A stretch of 37,935 nucleotides of DNA. Source: Betaproteobacteria bacterium HGW-Betaproteobacteria-6 (GTDB lineage: Bacteria > Pseudomonadota > Gammaproteobacteria > Burkholderiales > Rhodocyclaceae). Below are positions 1-10,000 of the stretch, in pieces; within the stretch, counting starts at the first letter, position 1, and every line of letters begins with the position of its first letter. The DNA lies in the NCBI GenBank assembly GCA_002842145.1, contig PHCF01000064.1, forward strand, positions 1 through 37,935. Reading direction: 5' to 3'. A model generated the notes under the pieces. The model was not told the origin of the DNA. It saw nothing but the letters and a program-made list of their open reading frames with translations, and ran no database searches. A program made the position numbers and the translations under genes.

Positions 1-351
1 CATCGGGTGGCGGATGTAGCTGAAAATGCCATGCGACACCACTTGCGTCGTTTTCTCGAATTCGTAGAAGGAGCCGTCGTCGCGCTGGGCACTGGCCGCG
101 CCGTCGCGGCGCAGGGTGCGCGTCCCTTCGAAGACGAGGAAGATGCTCAGCAACATGAGCATCCACGAGGTGAACTGGTGTGGCGAATAGGGGTCGTCAC
201 CCCACACGCCATGGTTGAGCACGATCAGCCCAAGAATGGCTTCCCAGGCAAAAAAACGGTAGAAACCATGGCTGCCGGGTTTGCGCAGGGCTTTTCGCGA
301 GAGCCATATGACGACGGCCGTGCCGGCCAGGAAAAAGATCAGATCGTTCAT
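1..351 (-). CDS. Isoprenylcysteine methyltransferase-like membrane protein (partial)
   Basis: The first 117 codons of a minus-strand gene run off the left edge of the window. The start is the ATG at 351, one base after the stop of the upstream aminopeptidase gene, so the two are probably cotranscribed. Hydrophobic stretches at about residues 4-16, 33-45 and 60-72 suggest several membrane helices. The visible end reads GIFSYIRHPM, the signature that opens the conserved C-terminal region of the isoprenylcysteine carboxyl methyltransferase/phospholipid methyltransferase family (S-adenosylmethionine-dependent membrane enzymes). The substrate cannot be inferred, because bacterial members of this family are diverse. 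The SAM-binding end lies outside the window. Confidence 0.75.
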   Translation of the reverse strand, partial: MNDLIFFLAGTAVVIWLSRKALRKPGSHGFYRFFAWEAILGLIVLNHGVWGDDPYSPHQFTSWMLMLLSIFLVFEGTRTLRRDGAASAQRDDGSFYEFEKTTQVVSHGIFSYIRHPM

Positions 352-352
352 G

Positions 353-1657
353 TCATTCAGAGAAGGTCGTGGTCAGGGCGGCGATCATGTAGGCGTGGTC
401 GAGGACGCCGGCACTTTCGCGGATGCTGTGCATGGCCCACATCGGCGAACCGACGTCGACGCTGGGGATACCCAGGCGCGCCGCGACAATCGGGCCGATG
501 GTGCTGCCGCAGCCGAGATCGGTGCGGTGGGCGTATTGCTGGCAGGGCACGCCGGCCTTGTCGCAGATGGCCATGAAGCGGGCGGCCGTTTCGGCGCTGG
601 TGCTGTAACGCTGGTTGGCGTTGCTCTTGATGACCGGGCCGGCATTGACCAGCGCGTGGTGGCAGGGCTCGTAGGCAGCCGGGAAATTGGGATGCCAGCC
701 ATGCGCCATGTCGGCGCTGACAAAGAAGCTCCGGGCCAGCATCCGGCGCTGGTCTTCGCTATCGAGGCCGGCGCTGGCGGAGAGGCGGGCGATGACATCC
801 TGGACGAAACTGCCGCCGGCGCCGGTCGCGCTTTCGCTGCCCACCTCTTCGTGGTCGAAAAAGGCGCACAGGCAGGTGGCAGCCGGCTCGGAGGTGGCGA
901 GCAGGGCGCTCAGTGCCGCATGGCAGGAGGCGAGATTGTCGAGCTGGCTGTTGGCGACGAACTCACGGTCGACACCCCAAAAAGCCCCTTTTTGCGTGTC
1001 GTAGGCGTTGAGCTCCCAGGTCAGCAGGTCGTCCGGCTCGACGCCGAGCGCGGTGGCGATGGGCTGGCGGAAACGCGCTTCGGCCTTCGTGCCGTCTTCG
1101 GAAACGCCGAGCAGCAGCGGAAGTTCGGTCTGCTTGTTGAATTTCAGGCCGTTCTCGTTGACCTCGCGGTTCATGTGAACGGCGAGGTTGGGCAGGCGCA
1201 GCAGCGGTTCGGCAAAGCGTACCAGACGGCTGGTGAAGCCGCCCGGCACACGGACATTGACGCGCCCGGCCAGCGACAGGTCGCGGTCGGCAAAGGTAGC
1301 GAGGATCGGTCCGCCATAGACTTCGACGCCGAGGCGTACCATGCCGGCCGTGTCTTCGGCCGGCTTCGGCTTGAGACGCAGGCCCGGCGAGTCGGTATGG
1401 GCGCCGATCAGGCGCAGTCCGGTCGTGGCTGCCGGCTGATCGCCGACAATGAAGGCGATGATCGACGATCCGCCTCGTACGACGTAGCGACGGTCACCTG
1501 CTGTCAAGGTCCAGCGCTCGGCTTCGTCGAGCGCTTGGAACCCGGCAGCGGTGAGTCGGGTCTCGCAGGTCTGGACGGCGTGCCAGGGACTGGGGCTGGC
1601 ATCGATGAAGTCGAGCAGATCCTGCGCCTGGGCGCGGGTGGCGGCGGGAATATTCAT
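353..1657 (-). CDS. apeB: M18 family aminopeptidase
   Basis: This is a full-length (434 aa) dinuclear-zinc aminopeptidase of family M18, a cytosolic enzyme that removes N-terminal residues, often acidic ones, from peptides. The visible family motifs are GAHTDSPGLRLKP near residue 85 (first zinc-ligand His), DHEEVGSESATGAGG (catalytic Glu pair), SADMAHGWHPNF (Asp ligand), LGCGSTIGPI and the C-terminal MWAMHSIRE (His ligand). The length matches PepC/ApeB-type bacterial members. The start codon overlaps the stop of the upstream lipase gene by four bases (ATGA), indicating translational coupling. The long plus-strand ORF opposite it is a shadow of the biased codon use. Confidence 0.93.
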   Translation of the reverse strand: MNIPAATRAQAQDLLDFIDASPSPWHAVQTCETRLTAAGFQALDEAERWTLTAGDRRYVVRGGSSIIAFIVGDQPAATTGLRLIGAHTDSPGLRLKPKPAEDTAGMVRLGVEVYGGPILATFADRDLSLAGRVNVRVPGGFTSRLVRFAEPLLRLPNLAVHMNREVNENGLKFNKQTELPLLLGVSEDGTKAEARFRQPIATALGVEPDDLLTWELNAYDTQKGAFWGVDREFVANSQLDNLASCHAALSALLATSEPAATCLCAFFDHEEVGSESATGAGGSFVQDVIARLSASAGLDSEDQRRMLARSFFVSADMAHGWHPNFPAAYEPCHHALVNAGPVIKSNANQRYSTSAETAARFMAICDKAGVPCQQYAHRTDLGCGSTIGPIVAARLGIPSVDVGSPMWAMHSIRESAGVLDHAYMIAALTTTFSE

Positions 1658-2538
1658 GGTTTCTTGAGTTTCAGCAATTCGATCAACTGTCCGGCAACCC
1701 GTTTATCATAAAGCATTGCGATGTGTCCGACTGCTGGCAGTTCGACATCGCGTGTTCCGGGCAGGCGCTGGTTGTCCTGCGGCATGACGTAGTTGTCGTA
1801 GGGATTGCGCAGGCTGACGGCGGGAATCTTGATGGGCTCGGTGGCCATGTCGCGCAGCCACAGCGAGCCGGGCGTCATCTCGCGGGAATTCTGGCCCAGG
1901 CCGATTTTACTTAACATGCTCCCGGCATGCGGGCTGGCCAGCGTGAATAAGCGGTCGACCCGTTCGATGCCGTGGCGGGCCAGATAGGAGCGGCAGATCA
2001 GGCCGCCCATGCTGTGCGCGACGAGGGTGACCTGCTGGCTGCCGGTATCGGCGCAGACTTCCTCGATGCGCTGGTTGAGGAGCGGTACCAGCTTGCCCAT
2101 GCTGGTGTAGGGCGGCGCCAGACTGACCGTGGCGACGCTATGGCCGGCTGCCTCGAGGCGTCGGCGGAGCAGCCACCAGACGCCGCGGCTGCAGCCGTAG
2201 CCATGAACGAGCAGGATCGGCTTGGTGCCCGGAAGCAGGCGGTCGCCCGGCATCCACAGGCGCTCGAACGGGATGACGAGCAGGAAGGTAAGGAGGAAGG
2301 CGAAGTATTCGCCGGCCATGATCCGGAAGCGTTTGGCAAAGCCGAGCGCCGGGGCTGGCGAGGCGAATTTCATGCCGAAGAACCAGGTCGTCGCGTTGAT
2401 CCAGAAGCGCAAGCCGAGCAGGCAGTTGATTGCCCCGACGATGGCTGACAGCCAGTCGAGGTGCAGGACATGACGCCCGAAATAGAGGTAGGCGGCAGTT
2501 TCCAGCGCAATCCAGATAAACAGCGAGACAGGGACCAT
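1654..2538 (-). CDS. Membrane-anchored alpha/beta-hydrolase (lipase-like)
   Basis: A 294-aa protein begins at MVPVSLFIW. The reading frame stays open further upstream only as a shadow of dnaQ, so the ATG at 2538 is preferred. The N-terminal third has about three hydrophobic segments (residues 3-20, 29-48 and 75-92), suggesting inner-membrane anchoring. The hydrolase domain then begins with ILLVHGYGCSRGVWW (oxyanion-hole HG motif), followed by the nucleophile elbow VAHSMGG (G/A-x-S-x-G, Ser nucleophile), a candidate acid in NPYDNYVMP, and the catalytic His in VGHIAML near the C terminus. This is the pattern of triacylglycerol lipases/esterases (PGAP1/EstA-like). The substrate is unknown. It lies between dnaQ and the aminopeptidase gene in one overlapping run. 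Confidence 0.82.
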   Translation of the reverse strand: MVPVSLFIWIALETAAYLYFGRHVLHLDWLSAIVGAINCLLGLRFWINATTWFFGMKFASPAPALGFAKRFRIMAGEYFAFLLTFLLVIPFERLWMPGDRLLPGTKPILLVHGYGCSRGVWWLLRRRLEAAGHSVATVSLAPPYTSMGKLVPLLNQRIEEVCADTGSQQVTLVAHSMGGLICRSYLARHGIERVDRLFTLASPHAGSMLSKIGLGQNSREMTPGSLWLRDMATEPIKIPAVSLRNPYDNYVMPQDNQRLPGTRDVELPAVGHIAMLYDKRVAGQLIELLKLKKP

Positions 2539-2545
2539 GCCGGAC

Positions 2546-3262
2546 TCAGGCCGCTTCGGCGTCAGGCTTGGGCAGCCACAGGCAGGCGCCTTTGGATTCC
2601 TTGTCGATGGCGGCGAGCACCTTCTCGTGTTCGGCCAGTTCCTCGGGCGCGGCACGGCGAATAGAGAGCGGCTTGCGCTCGCGGACCAGGCCGTCGGCGC
2701 CGATGTTCGGGCGCGGTGCCGCATCGGGTTCGATCATCAGCGAGTTCTGGCCACGGGTCATGGCCAGGAAGACTTCAGCCAGTAGTTCGGTGTCAAGCAG
2801 GGCGCCGTGCAGGGTGCGGCTGGAGTTGTCGATTTCGTAGCGTTCGCACAGCGCGTCGAGGCTGTTGCGCTTGCCAGGGTGCAGGTCCTTGGCCATGCGC
2901 AAGGTGTCGGTGACCTTGCCGCAGATGGTGCCGACCGGCACCCGGCCGAGGCGGTCGAGCTCGGCATTGAGGAAGCCGATGTCGAAAGGCGCATTGTGGA
3001 TGATCAGCTCGGCGCCGTTGATGAACTCGAGGAATTCGTCGGCGATGTCGGCAAATTTAGGCTTGTCGGCCAGGAACTCGAGGGTGATGCCGTGTACTGC
3101 CTGAGCGCCTTCGTCGATTTCGCGTTCCGGGTTGATGTATCTGTGCAGGTGGCGGCCGGTGAAGCGGCGGTTCTCCATCTCGATGCAGGCGACTTCGAGG
3201 ATGCGGTGGCCCGAACGGGGGTCGAGGCCGGTGGTTTCGGTATCGAGGACGATCTGTCTCAT
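2546..3262 (-). CDS. dnaQ: DNA polymerase III epsilon subunit (3'-5' proofreading exonuclease)
   Basis: This 238-aa protein is the proofreading subunit of the replicative polymerase. It is a DEDDh-type exonuclease that removes mispaired 3' nucleotides and binds the alpha and theta subunits. ExoI is [10 protein letters not shown] (D7, E9), ExoII is [11 protein letters not shown] (D94), and ExoIII is [13 protein letters not shown] (H152, D157). The region after residue 180 would be the alpha-binding tail. The length is close to the E. coli protein (243 aa). Its ATG overlaps the rnhA stop by four bases. In E. coli rnhA and dnaQ are adjacent but divergent, whereas here they are co-directional. 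Confidence 0.96.
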   Translation of the reverse strand: MRQIVLDTETTGLDPRSGHRILEVACIEMENRRFTGRHLHRYINPEREIDEGAQAVHGITLEFLADKPKFADIADEFLEFINGAELIIHNAPFDIGFLNAELDRLGRVPVGTICGKVTDTLRMAKDLHPGKRNSLDALCERYEIDNSSRTLHGALLDTELLAEVFLAMTRGQNSLMIEPDAAPRPNIGADGLVRERKPLSIRRAAPEELAEHEKVLAAIDKESKGACLWLPKPDAEAA

Positions 3263-3717
3263 GCTGCTTCCCTGTTTCTCAATTCTTCAATGCCGCGATT
3301 GGCCAGGGCATCGGCTCGTTCGTTTTCGGGGTGGCCGGCATGGCCTTTGATCCAGACCCATTCGAGCTTGTGCAGCTTGACCTGGGCGTCCAGCAGCTGC
3401 CACAGGTCGGCGTTCTTGACCGGCTTCTTGTCGGCTGTTTTCCAGCCGTTGCGCTTCCAGCCGTGGATCCACTCATTGATGCCCTTCATGACGTATTGCG
3501 AGTCGGTGTAGATCTTGCCGCCGACCGGGCGCTTGAGGGCTTCGATGGCGCGGATGGCGGCAGTCAGTTCCATGCGGTTGTTGGTTGTTTCCTTTTCGCC
3601 ACCCCACAGTTCCTTCTCGTGGTGACCAAGGCGCAGGATAGCGCCCCAGCCGCCGGGACCGGGATTGCCCTTGCAGGCACCATCGGTAAATATTTCAACG
3701 ACTTCTTCAGCGGCCAT
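3259..3717 (-). CDS. rnhA: Ribonuclease HI
   Basis: This 152-aa enzyme cleaves the RNA strand of RNA:DNA hybrids (primer and R-loop removal). All catalytic residues are visible: D12 in [17 protein letters not shown]50 in [11 protein letters not shown]72 in YTDSQYV, H126 in [10 protein letters not shown] and D136 in ERADALA. The length is that of E. coli RNase HI (155 aa). It overlaps the 3' end of the upstream methyltransferase gene by 11 bases and the start of dnaQ by four, so the three genes form one compact unit. Confidence 0.97.
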   Translation of the reverse strand: MAAEEVVEIFTDGACKGNPGPGGWGAILRLGHHEKELWGGEKETTNNRMELTAAIRAIEALKRPVGGKIYTDSQYVMKGINEWIHGWKRNGWKTADKKPVKNADLWQLLDAQVKLHKLEWVWIKGHAGHPENERADALANRGIEELRNREAA

Positions 3718-4423
3718 GGCCTTCCTTTTGGGCGATCGGGCGCAGCGCCTTGGCGCGCACCGATTTGTTTCGCCAGTTGGGGGTGATCAGGTGCATGCCG
3801 TGTACGCGCTTGATGGCGCGCAGCACGTAAACGCCGCCGGCAAAATTCCACCAGCGGTTGCCGGCCGTTTCGATGAACTGCCAGCCTTGCACCCATTTTA
3901 ATTGTTCGACCGGGGGGATATAGCAGCCCAGCGTGCCACGGTCGACCTCGAAACTGAGCAATTTTAGCCAATCCTTGAGGCGATTCAGCGACAGGTAGCT
4001 GCCGTTCCACGGAAAATCGCCACTTCGATCGAATTTCCGTTTGATTCCCCACATCGAGAGCGGGTTGAAGCCAATGATGATGACCTGGCCTTCAGGAATC
4101 AGGATGCGCTCGACCTCGCGCAGGATCTGGTGCGGCTCGTCGCTGAATTCGAGGACGTGCGGCAGGACGACGAGGTCCGTGCTGAGCGAGGCAAAGGGCA
4201 GGGCCGTGCACTCGCAAAGCATGTCGACCGCGCCGTATTCGCCGGCCTTGAGGCGCAGAGGCACGCGGTTGGCACGCAGGAAATCGCCCTGCGGCAGGCC
4301 GAGTTGCAGGGCATGAAACCCGAAAACGTCGGCAACGGCTGCATCGAGCTGGCGCTGCTCCCAGTCGAGCACGAAGCGGCCGGGCGCGGTGGACAGCCAG
4401 GCTTCGAGCCCGGGAATTGACAT
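3707..4423 (-). CDS. Class I SAM-dependent methyltransferase, YafS-like
   Basis: The predicted 238-aa protein begins [10 protein letters not shown]. In-frame ATGs at 4471 and 4489 would overlap gloB on the other strand, so the start is uncertain. It shows the methyltransferase type 11 fold: a loop around the [20 protein letters not shown] region (SAM-binding acidic residue and motif II), then [20 protein letters not shown] and [15 protein letters not shown], characteristic of YafS-like proteins. In E. coli yafS also sits between gloB and rnhA and diverges from gloB, so family and neighbourhood agree. The substrate is unknown. Confidence 0.8.
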   Translation of the reverse strand: MSIPGLEAWLSTAPGRFVLDWEQRQLDAAVADVFGFHALQLGLPQGDFLRANRVPLRLKAGEYGAVDMLCECTALPFASLSTDLVVLPHVLEFSDEPHQILREVERILIPEGQVIIIGFNPLSMWGIKRKFDRSGDFPWNGSYLSLNRLKDWLKLLSFEVDRGTLGCYIPPVEQLKWVQGWQFIETAGNRWWNFAGGVYVLRAIKRVHGMHLITPNWRNKSVRAKALRPIAQKEGHGR

Positions 4424-4451
4424 CCGGGGCGCAGCACTCGATAGTTCCGGC

Positions 4452-5210
4452 ATGTTTGAAATTTCGCTCATTCCCGCGTTCAAGGACAATTACATCTGGC
4501 TGCTGACCCGTGGCAAGCGCGCCTTCGTTGTCGATCCCGGCGATGCCGCCCCGGTCATCGCCCGCCTCGAGGCTGACGATCTGACGCTGGAGGGTATCCT
4601 GATCACGCATCATCACGCCGATCACCAGGGTGGCGTCGCCGAACTCAAAGCGCACTGGCCAGTCGAGGTTTATGCACCGGCCAACGAGTCTATCACAGGC
4701 TGCACGCGTCCTCTTTCGGGCGGCGAGCAGATCGAAGTGCTCGGCCAGATGCTTGATGTGATGGCTGTTCCGGGGCATACGCTGGGCCATCTGGCCTACG
4801 TCGCACCGGGTGCGTTGTTTTGCGGCGATACCTTGTTCGGTGCTGGCTGCGGAAGGTTGTTCGAGGGGACGCCCGAGCAGATGTCGGCGTCGCTCGACAG
4901 CTTCGCGGCGTTGCCTGATGACACCAAGGTCTATTGCGCCCACGAATACACCGAGATGAATCTGCGTTTCGCGCTGGCCGTCGAGCCCGAGAATGCGGCC
5001 TTGCTGGCACGTATCGCGAAGGTTGCCGCGCTGCGGGTGGCGGGGTTGTCCAGTGTGCCGTCGATGCTGGGGGAAGAGAAGGCGACCAATCCCTTTCTGC
5101 GCTGCACCGAGCCGGCGGTCATCGCTGCTGCCGAAAAGCGGGATCCCACGGTCAACCGGGAAAAAGCCGCAATTTTCAAAACGATACGCGGCTGGCGAAA
5201 CGAATTTTAG
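4452..5210 (+). CDS. gloB: Hydroxyacylglutathione hydrolase (glyoxalase II)
   Basis: This 252-aa metallo-beta-lactamase-fold enzyme hydrolyses S-lactoylglutathione to lactate and glutathione in methylglyoxal detoxification. The metal motif THHHADH (residues 52-58) is followed by PGHTLGHLAYV, CGDTLFGAGCGRLFEGT and CAHEYTEMNLRFAL. The C-terminal HAGH domain carries NPFLRC. The start MFEISLIPAFKDNYIW is the canonical glyoxalase II beginning. The in-frame ATG at 4389 lies inside the divergent methyltransferase gene and is unlikely. No clear ribosome-binding site is visible before 4452. Confidence 0.96.
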   Translation: MFEISLIPAFKDNYIWLLTRGKRAFVVDPGDAAPVIARLEADDLTLEGILITHHHADHQGGVAELKAHWPVEVYAPANESITGCTRPLSGGEQIEVLGQMLDVMAVPGHTLGHLAYVAPGALFCGDTLFGAGCGRLFEGTPEQMSASLDSFAALPDDTKVYCAHEYTEMNLRFALAVEPENAALLARIAKVAALRVAGLSSVPSMLGEEKATNPFLRCTEPAVIAAAEKRDPTVNREKAAIFKTIRGWRNEF

Positions 5211-5219
5211 GGCGTCGCC

Positions 5220-5612
5220 CTACGGCTTGGCCTGGCGGACACGGTGGCTGACCTTTGCCAGCGCATCGAGTACGCGGGCCGCGTTGAATGGCTTGATGAT
5301 GAAGCCGCTGGCGCCGTTCATGATCGACTCCTGAACGGTTTCCGGATCGGAGTTGCCGGTTACCATGACGACTTCGGTAGCAGGATTGGCCACCTTGATC
5401 TCGCATAGAGCTTCGATGCCGCTCTTTTCCGGCATGACGACGTCCATGCACACGATATCCGGCTTCAGGCGATCAACGATATCGATCGCCGCCTGCCCGT
5501 TGCGGGCTTCGCCGATCACGTCGTATTCCTCGCCGCGCAGCATGGCGCGCAGAACGCTGCGCATCATGTCGTTGTCGTCGGCGATGATGATGGAGATGCG
5601 TCGTCTGGCCAT
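5220..5612 (-). CDS. Single-domain response regulator (CheY-like)
   Basis: This 130-aa protein consists of one receiver domain with the full phosphorylation site: acidic pair D12/D13 in IIIADDND, phospho-acceptor D57 in CMDVVMPEKSG, T85 in VMVTGNS and K107 in FIIKPFN. It has no output domain, so it probably acts by protein contact as CheY does. The start lies two bases after the stop of the upstream receiver-GGEEF gene, so the two are cotranscribed and may share a histidine kinase, which is not in this window. It converges on gloB with nine bases between stops. Confidence 0.92.
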   Translation of the reverse strand: MARRRISIIIADDNDMMRSVLRAMLRGEEYDVIGEARNGQAAIDIVDRLKPDIVCMDVVMPEKSGIEALCEIKVANPATEVVMVTGNSDPETVQESIMNGASGFIIKPFNAARVLDALAKVSHRVRQAKP

Positions 5613-5614
5613 AC

Positions 5615-6556
5615 TCAGGCGTCGTCAGCTCGGCAGAGACCGTCCCGGCCCTGCCGCTTGGCCCTTAGCAGGGCTTTTGCGGCGGACTGGATGAGGTCTT
5701 CCGGCGGGTTGTCAAAGCCCGGGGCGGCCGAGGCGAGGCCGATGCTCATGGTGACCAGACCGCCTGGCGACGAGGCGTGCTCGATGTTGAGATCACGGAT
5801 TGCCTGACGGATTTTTTCGGCCACAATGAGCGCCCCGCCGATCGTCGTTTCGGGGAGGACGACGGCGAATTCTTCACCGCCGTAGCGCGCCACGATGTCG
5901 GACGGACGTTCAGTGTGCTGGCGAATGGCCCCGGCGATCCGGCGCAGGCAGTCGTCGCCGGCCTGATGGCCGTAGGTGTCGTTGTACAGCTTGAAGTAGT
6001 CAACATCGCACATCATGAGCGCGATGCTGTTCGAGTGACGACGTGCCCGGCGCCATTCGATCGACATCGCTTCGTCGAAATAGCGCCGGTTGGCGACACC
6101 GGTCAGGCCATCGCTCGACGAAATGCGTACCAGTTCCTGGTTGGCGGCATCGAGTTTGCGGGTCAGCCCGATCAGTGACGAACGCATGAGGACGATGCGC
6201 TGCATGGCGCGGATTTTTGCGCCGAGCACAATTTCGCTGACCGGCTTGAGCAGATAGTCGTCGCCGCCGGCAGCGATGCCTTTTTCGATGCTCTCTTCGT
6301 CCTCGCGGGAAGCCAGGAAAATGATCGGCGTCCATTCGCCTGGCATTTCCGTAGCCCGGATGCGCTGGGCAAGCAAAAAGCCATCCATGTCAGGCAGCGC
6401 GAGATCAAGCAGGACCAGATCCGGACGCGTGCGCGCGAATTTCTCCTGCGCCTCGTCGCCGGTGCTGGCAGAAAGCGCTGTTGCACCAAGTCTTTCCACT
6501 TGCTCGATCGGCAGGTGGTAGTTGGAGCGACTGTCTTCGACGACAAGGATTTTCAT
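5615..6556 (-). CDS. Receiver-GGEEF diguanylate cyclase
   Basis: This 313-aa response regulator (PleD/WspR-like) is predicted to make c-di-GMP when phosphorylated. The N-terminal receiver has the phospho-acceptor D51 in LLDLALPDMDG and a conserved K in YLLKPVSE. A short linker leads to a GGDEF domain with the signature GGEEF at residues 226-230. The product-inhibition site RxxD is present at 217-220 with PleD-like spacing. Metal-coordinating residues (CDVDYFKLYND) are intact, so the enzyme should be active. This contrasts with the degenerate relatives at 30469 and 34389. Confidence 0.93.
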   Translation of the reverse strand: MKILVVEDSRSNYHLPIEQVERLGATALSASTGDEAQEKFARTRPDLVLLDLALPDMDGFLLAQRIRATEMPGEWTPIIFLASREDEESIEKGIAAGGDDYLLKPVSEIVLGAKIRAMQRIVLMRSSLIGLTRKLDAANQELVRISSSDGLTGVANRRYFDEAMSIEWRRARRHSNSIALMMCDVDYFKLYNDTYGHQAGDDCLRRIAGAIRQHTERPSDIVARYGGEEFAVVLPETTIGGALIVAEKIRQAIRDLNIEHASSPGGLVTMSIGLASAAPGFDNPPEDLIQSAAKALLRAKRQGRDGLCRADDA

Positions 6557-6585
6557 GTTGGGAAACGCGACTGAATCTGCTCAGT

Positions 6586-6984
6586 CTAGCGGCAATACCG
6601 CGTGAAGAAAACCAGCGCTGCAACGGCGATGCCAACGGCGGCACATCCCCAGCCGATTCCCCAGTAGAGGGCGCGACTGGCCTGGTAGTGTGCGGCGCGT
6701 TGCTTGAACTGGAAATAGCGCTGAAATTCGCCAAGTGTCAGCAGAGCGGTGAACATGAAGAAAATCATGCCGCAGAACATGAAGATGATGATGCCGTTGG
6801 TCAGTTCGCGGCAGGCGCCGGCCGTGCGGTGGAGATAGAGGAGGAGGCCGTCGGTGCGAAAGGCAAAGCTGCCGACAAAAAACGCCAGCCCGACAAAAAC
6901 GCTGATCAGACCAATGACCAACCACGTCTGCCAGCGCCTGAGCTGGACGATCAGACGGGATATTTCTTCGATGAACCAATTCAT
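6586..6984 (-). CDS. Small integral membrane protein of unknown function
   Basis: A 132-aa protein begins MNWFIEEISRLI. The frame is open for another 44 codons upstream, but that part overlaps the divergent DUF748 gene and includes its likely promoter. Three strongly hydrophobic segments, at about residues 19-42, 62-84 and 106-128, suggest three membrane helices with a basic loop between the second and third. I recognise no family. It lies 29 bases upstream of the diguanylate cyclase gene on the same strand and may be cotranscribed with it. Function unknown. Confidence 0.65.
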   Translation of the reverse strand: MNWFIEEISRLIVQLRRWQTWLVIGLISVFVGLAFFVGSFAFRTDGLLLYLHRTAGACRELTNGIIIFMFCGMIFFMFTALLTLGEFQRYFQFKQRAAHYQASRALYWGIGWGCAAVGIAVAALVFFTRYCR

Positions 6985-7057
6985 GTGTATTTGCTGATAT
7001 TTCTGGTGTGGTGGTGTGCTAAATTTCATAGATATAAAACAAAAAAGGCAGAATAGC

Positions 7058-10000
7058 ATGGCCGCGCCGACCGTAAGCCATCCCACGACAATGTCGCGCC
7101 TTGCCGGGGCGCTCAAATCACCGCGCAGTCAGCGAATCGGAAAATGGCTGGTGGGCATTTTTGTGGTTTTCGGGCTGTTGGGGTTTTTTGCCGCGCCGCC
7201 ACTGATCAAGTTGGTTTTGCAGAAACAACTGGCGCAGCAACTGCATCGCCAAGTCAGTATCGAAAATATCGATATAAACCCATACGGCTTGTCGGCAAAG
7301 ATCAATGGTTTTTCGATCAAGGCCGACGGTGGCAAGGAAGTAGCCGGTTTTGACGAGCTGTTCGTCAATCTGTCATCGGCCTCGATTTTCAAATTGGCGG
7401 CCGTCGTCGATGAAATTCGCTTGCAGGGACCGCGCGTCGCGGTGTCGCGCGTCGCCGAAGGGCGCTACGATATTTCCGATCTGCTCGATGAGTGGATGCA
7501 ACCCAGCGACAAGCCGGCGTCCGGCACGCCGCGTTTTTCCGTCAATAATATCCAGCTCGTCAACGGCCAGATCGTTTTTGACGACCAGCCCAAGGGCAAG
7601 GTGCATACGGTCAGCGAAATCAACCTGGCGCTGCCCTTCGTATCCAGCCTGCCGTATCACACCGAGATACTGGTCAACCCGTCGTTTTCAGCCAATTTCG
7701 ACGGCTCGGCGCTGAGCATGACCGGTGACAGCAAGCCGTTTTCGCCCAACCACGAAAGCACGCTCAATCTCGATCTGGACCGCTTCGACCTGGCCGGCTT
7801 GCAACCCTACCTGCCCGATTCGCTCCCTTTGCGGATCGCTTCGGGCGCGCTGGATGCCGAATTGAAGGCGATGTTCCAGGAGGGGGCGGACCAGGTTTAT
7901 TCCCTATCCGTCCTTGGTGCCGTGCATGTGTCCGGGTTGGCGCTGGCCGAAAGCGATGGCCAGCCGCTGCTTGGCTGGAAGCACCTGGACATCGAGCTGG
8001 AAAATGCCGATCCGATCAACGGCCAGGTGGCTGTTAAACGCATTGGGCTTGACGGTCTCGATGTGGCGTTGGCAGTCAACAAGCAAGGTGGGTTCAATGT
8101 GCTGCGGGTTGCTGACCGGCTGGTCCGGCCGGCGGCAAAGCTTGCGCAGCCGGAGCCGGTGGCCGCCAAACCGTTGGCTTGGTCGCTCGGCGAGTTTGTC
8201 TTGAGCAACGGCCTGATTCGCTGGCGGGACGAGTCGAGTCCGAGACCTGTGGCGGGCGAGGTGCGCAATCTGGAAGCCCGTGTCGGCAAGGTCGACAGCA
8301 AGCTGGTCGAACCAATCGAGATCGGCGAAGTAAGTTATCAGATCGATCTCGGCGAGCGCTTCCGTGTCGACAAAATGGCACTCAAGGGGATCAAGCTCGA
8401 CTTGCCAGCGCATCGTGTCGATATTGCCGAGGTGACCAACCGCGGCGCCCGTGTCCGCATGTTGCGCAACCAGGCTGGACAGATCGAATGGGTCAGTTCG
8501 CCGGTGCTCAGGCTGGTCCGGGCGACCAATGCCGAGCAGGATGGCAAAGCCAGGGCGGAAGCCGAGGCGAGGGGAACGCAGGAGTGGATCGGCAAGGTCG
8601 GCAGGCTGGCGATCGAAGATCTTGGTTTCCGCTTCGAGGATCGTGCCTTGTCCGGCGTCGCGGTGCAGGAAATCGACGGGTTCAGTCTGCTTGCCGAGGA
8701 ACTGAGCAACGAGCCGAACAAGAAAGGCAGAATTTCGCTGAAGAGCCGGATCAACAAAAAAGGCAGCCTCAATGTCGATGGCAGCTTGCAGGTATATCCG
8801 CTCGACGTGGCCGTCAAGGTTGATACCGTGGCGATTCCGTTACTGCCGCTGGAGCCTTATTTCGGCCAGTTCCTGAACCTTTCGCTGACCCGCGGGCAGG
8901 TCTCGAACAAGGGAGAGGCGACGGCCAGGCTCGATACGGCCGGCCTCAAGGCCGGCTACAACGGATCATTCACGCTCGGCAACTTTGTTGCGGTCGACAA
9001 GCTCAACAGTGCCGATTTCCTCAAGTGGAAGTCGCTGCACTTCGGCGGCATCGATTTCCGCCTCGAGCCGCTGGCCATCAACATTGGCGAAATCGCCCTG
9101 ACCGACTATTTCTCACGACTGATTCTCAACCAGGAAGGCAGGCTCAACGTCGCCGAGATCGTCAGGAAGCCGGCCGGGGATGCAGGCAATAATGACGGAG
9201 CGAAGGCGGGTGCCGCGGTAGCGGCGAAGGACGCTGCACCGGCCAGGCCGATCCCGATCAGGATCGGCAAGGTCACCTTGCAGAACGGCACGGTCAATTT
9301 CTCCGATTTCTTCGTCAAGCCGAATTACACGGTTAACCTGACCAAGCTGGGCGGACGGGTGACCAACCTCTCATCCGCTGCGGACACCGTGGCCGACCTC
9401 GAATTGCGCGGTCGCTACGCCAATTCAGCCCCGGTACAGATTCTGGGCAAGCTCAATCCGCTGGCGGCCAATGCCTACCTTGATGTCAAGGCGGATATCA
9501 AGGGCGTCGATCTGGTCGGTTTCTCGCCGTATTCCGGAAAATATGCCGGCTACGCCATCGAGAAGGGCAAGCTGTCGTTGAATGTCGCTTACAAGCTGGA
9601 AAACAAGGAATTAGTGGCAGATAACCGGTTGTTCATCGATCAGTTCACCTTTGGCGAAAAAGTCGATAGCCCGGATGCAACGACGCTGCCGGTCAATCTG
9701 GCCATTTCGCTGCTTCGCAACAATCGGGGTGAGATCGATCTCAACCTGCCGATTTCGGGTTCGCTCGAGGATCCCGAGTTCTCGGTTGGCGGACTGATCG
9801 TCAAGGTTATCGTCAACCTCTTCGTCAAGGCCGTGACTTCGCCGTTTGCCTTGCTTGGCTCGATGTTCGGCAGCGGAGAGGAGCTCTCGAATGTGGCCTT
9901 CCCGGCTGGGCGGGCCACCGTCGACGAGGCCGCTGGCAAGAAGCTCGACGTGCTGGCCAAGGCCCTGAAAGAGCGCGATTCTCTGAAGTTGGAAATCACC

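Noticed and set aside
281..1711. 476-aa plus-strand ORF opposite the M18 aminopeptidase gene
   Set aside because: It is antisense to a gene with a full set of conserved motifs. Its Gly/Ala-rich composition is typical of a shadow frame in GC-rich DNA.
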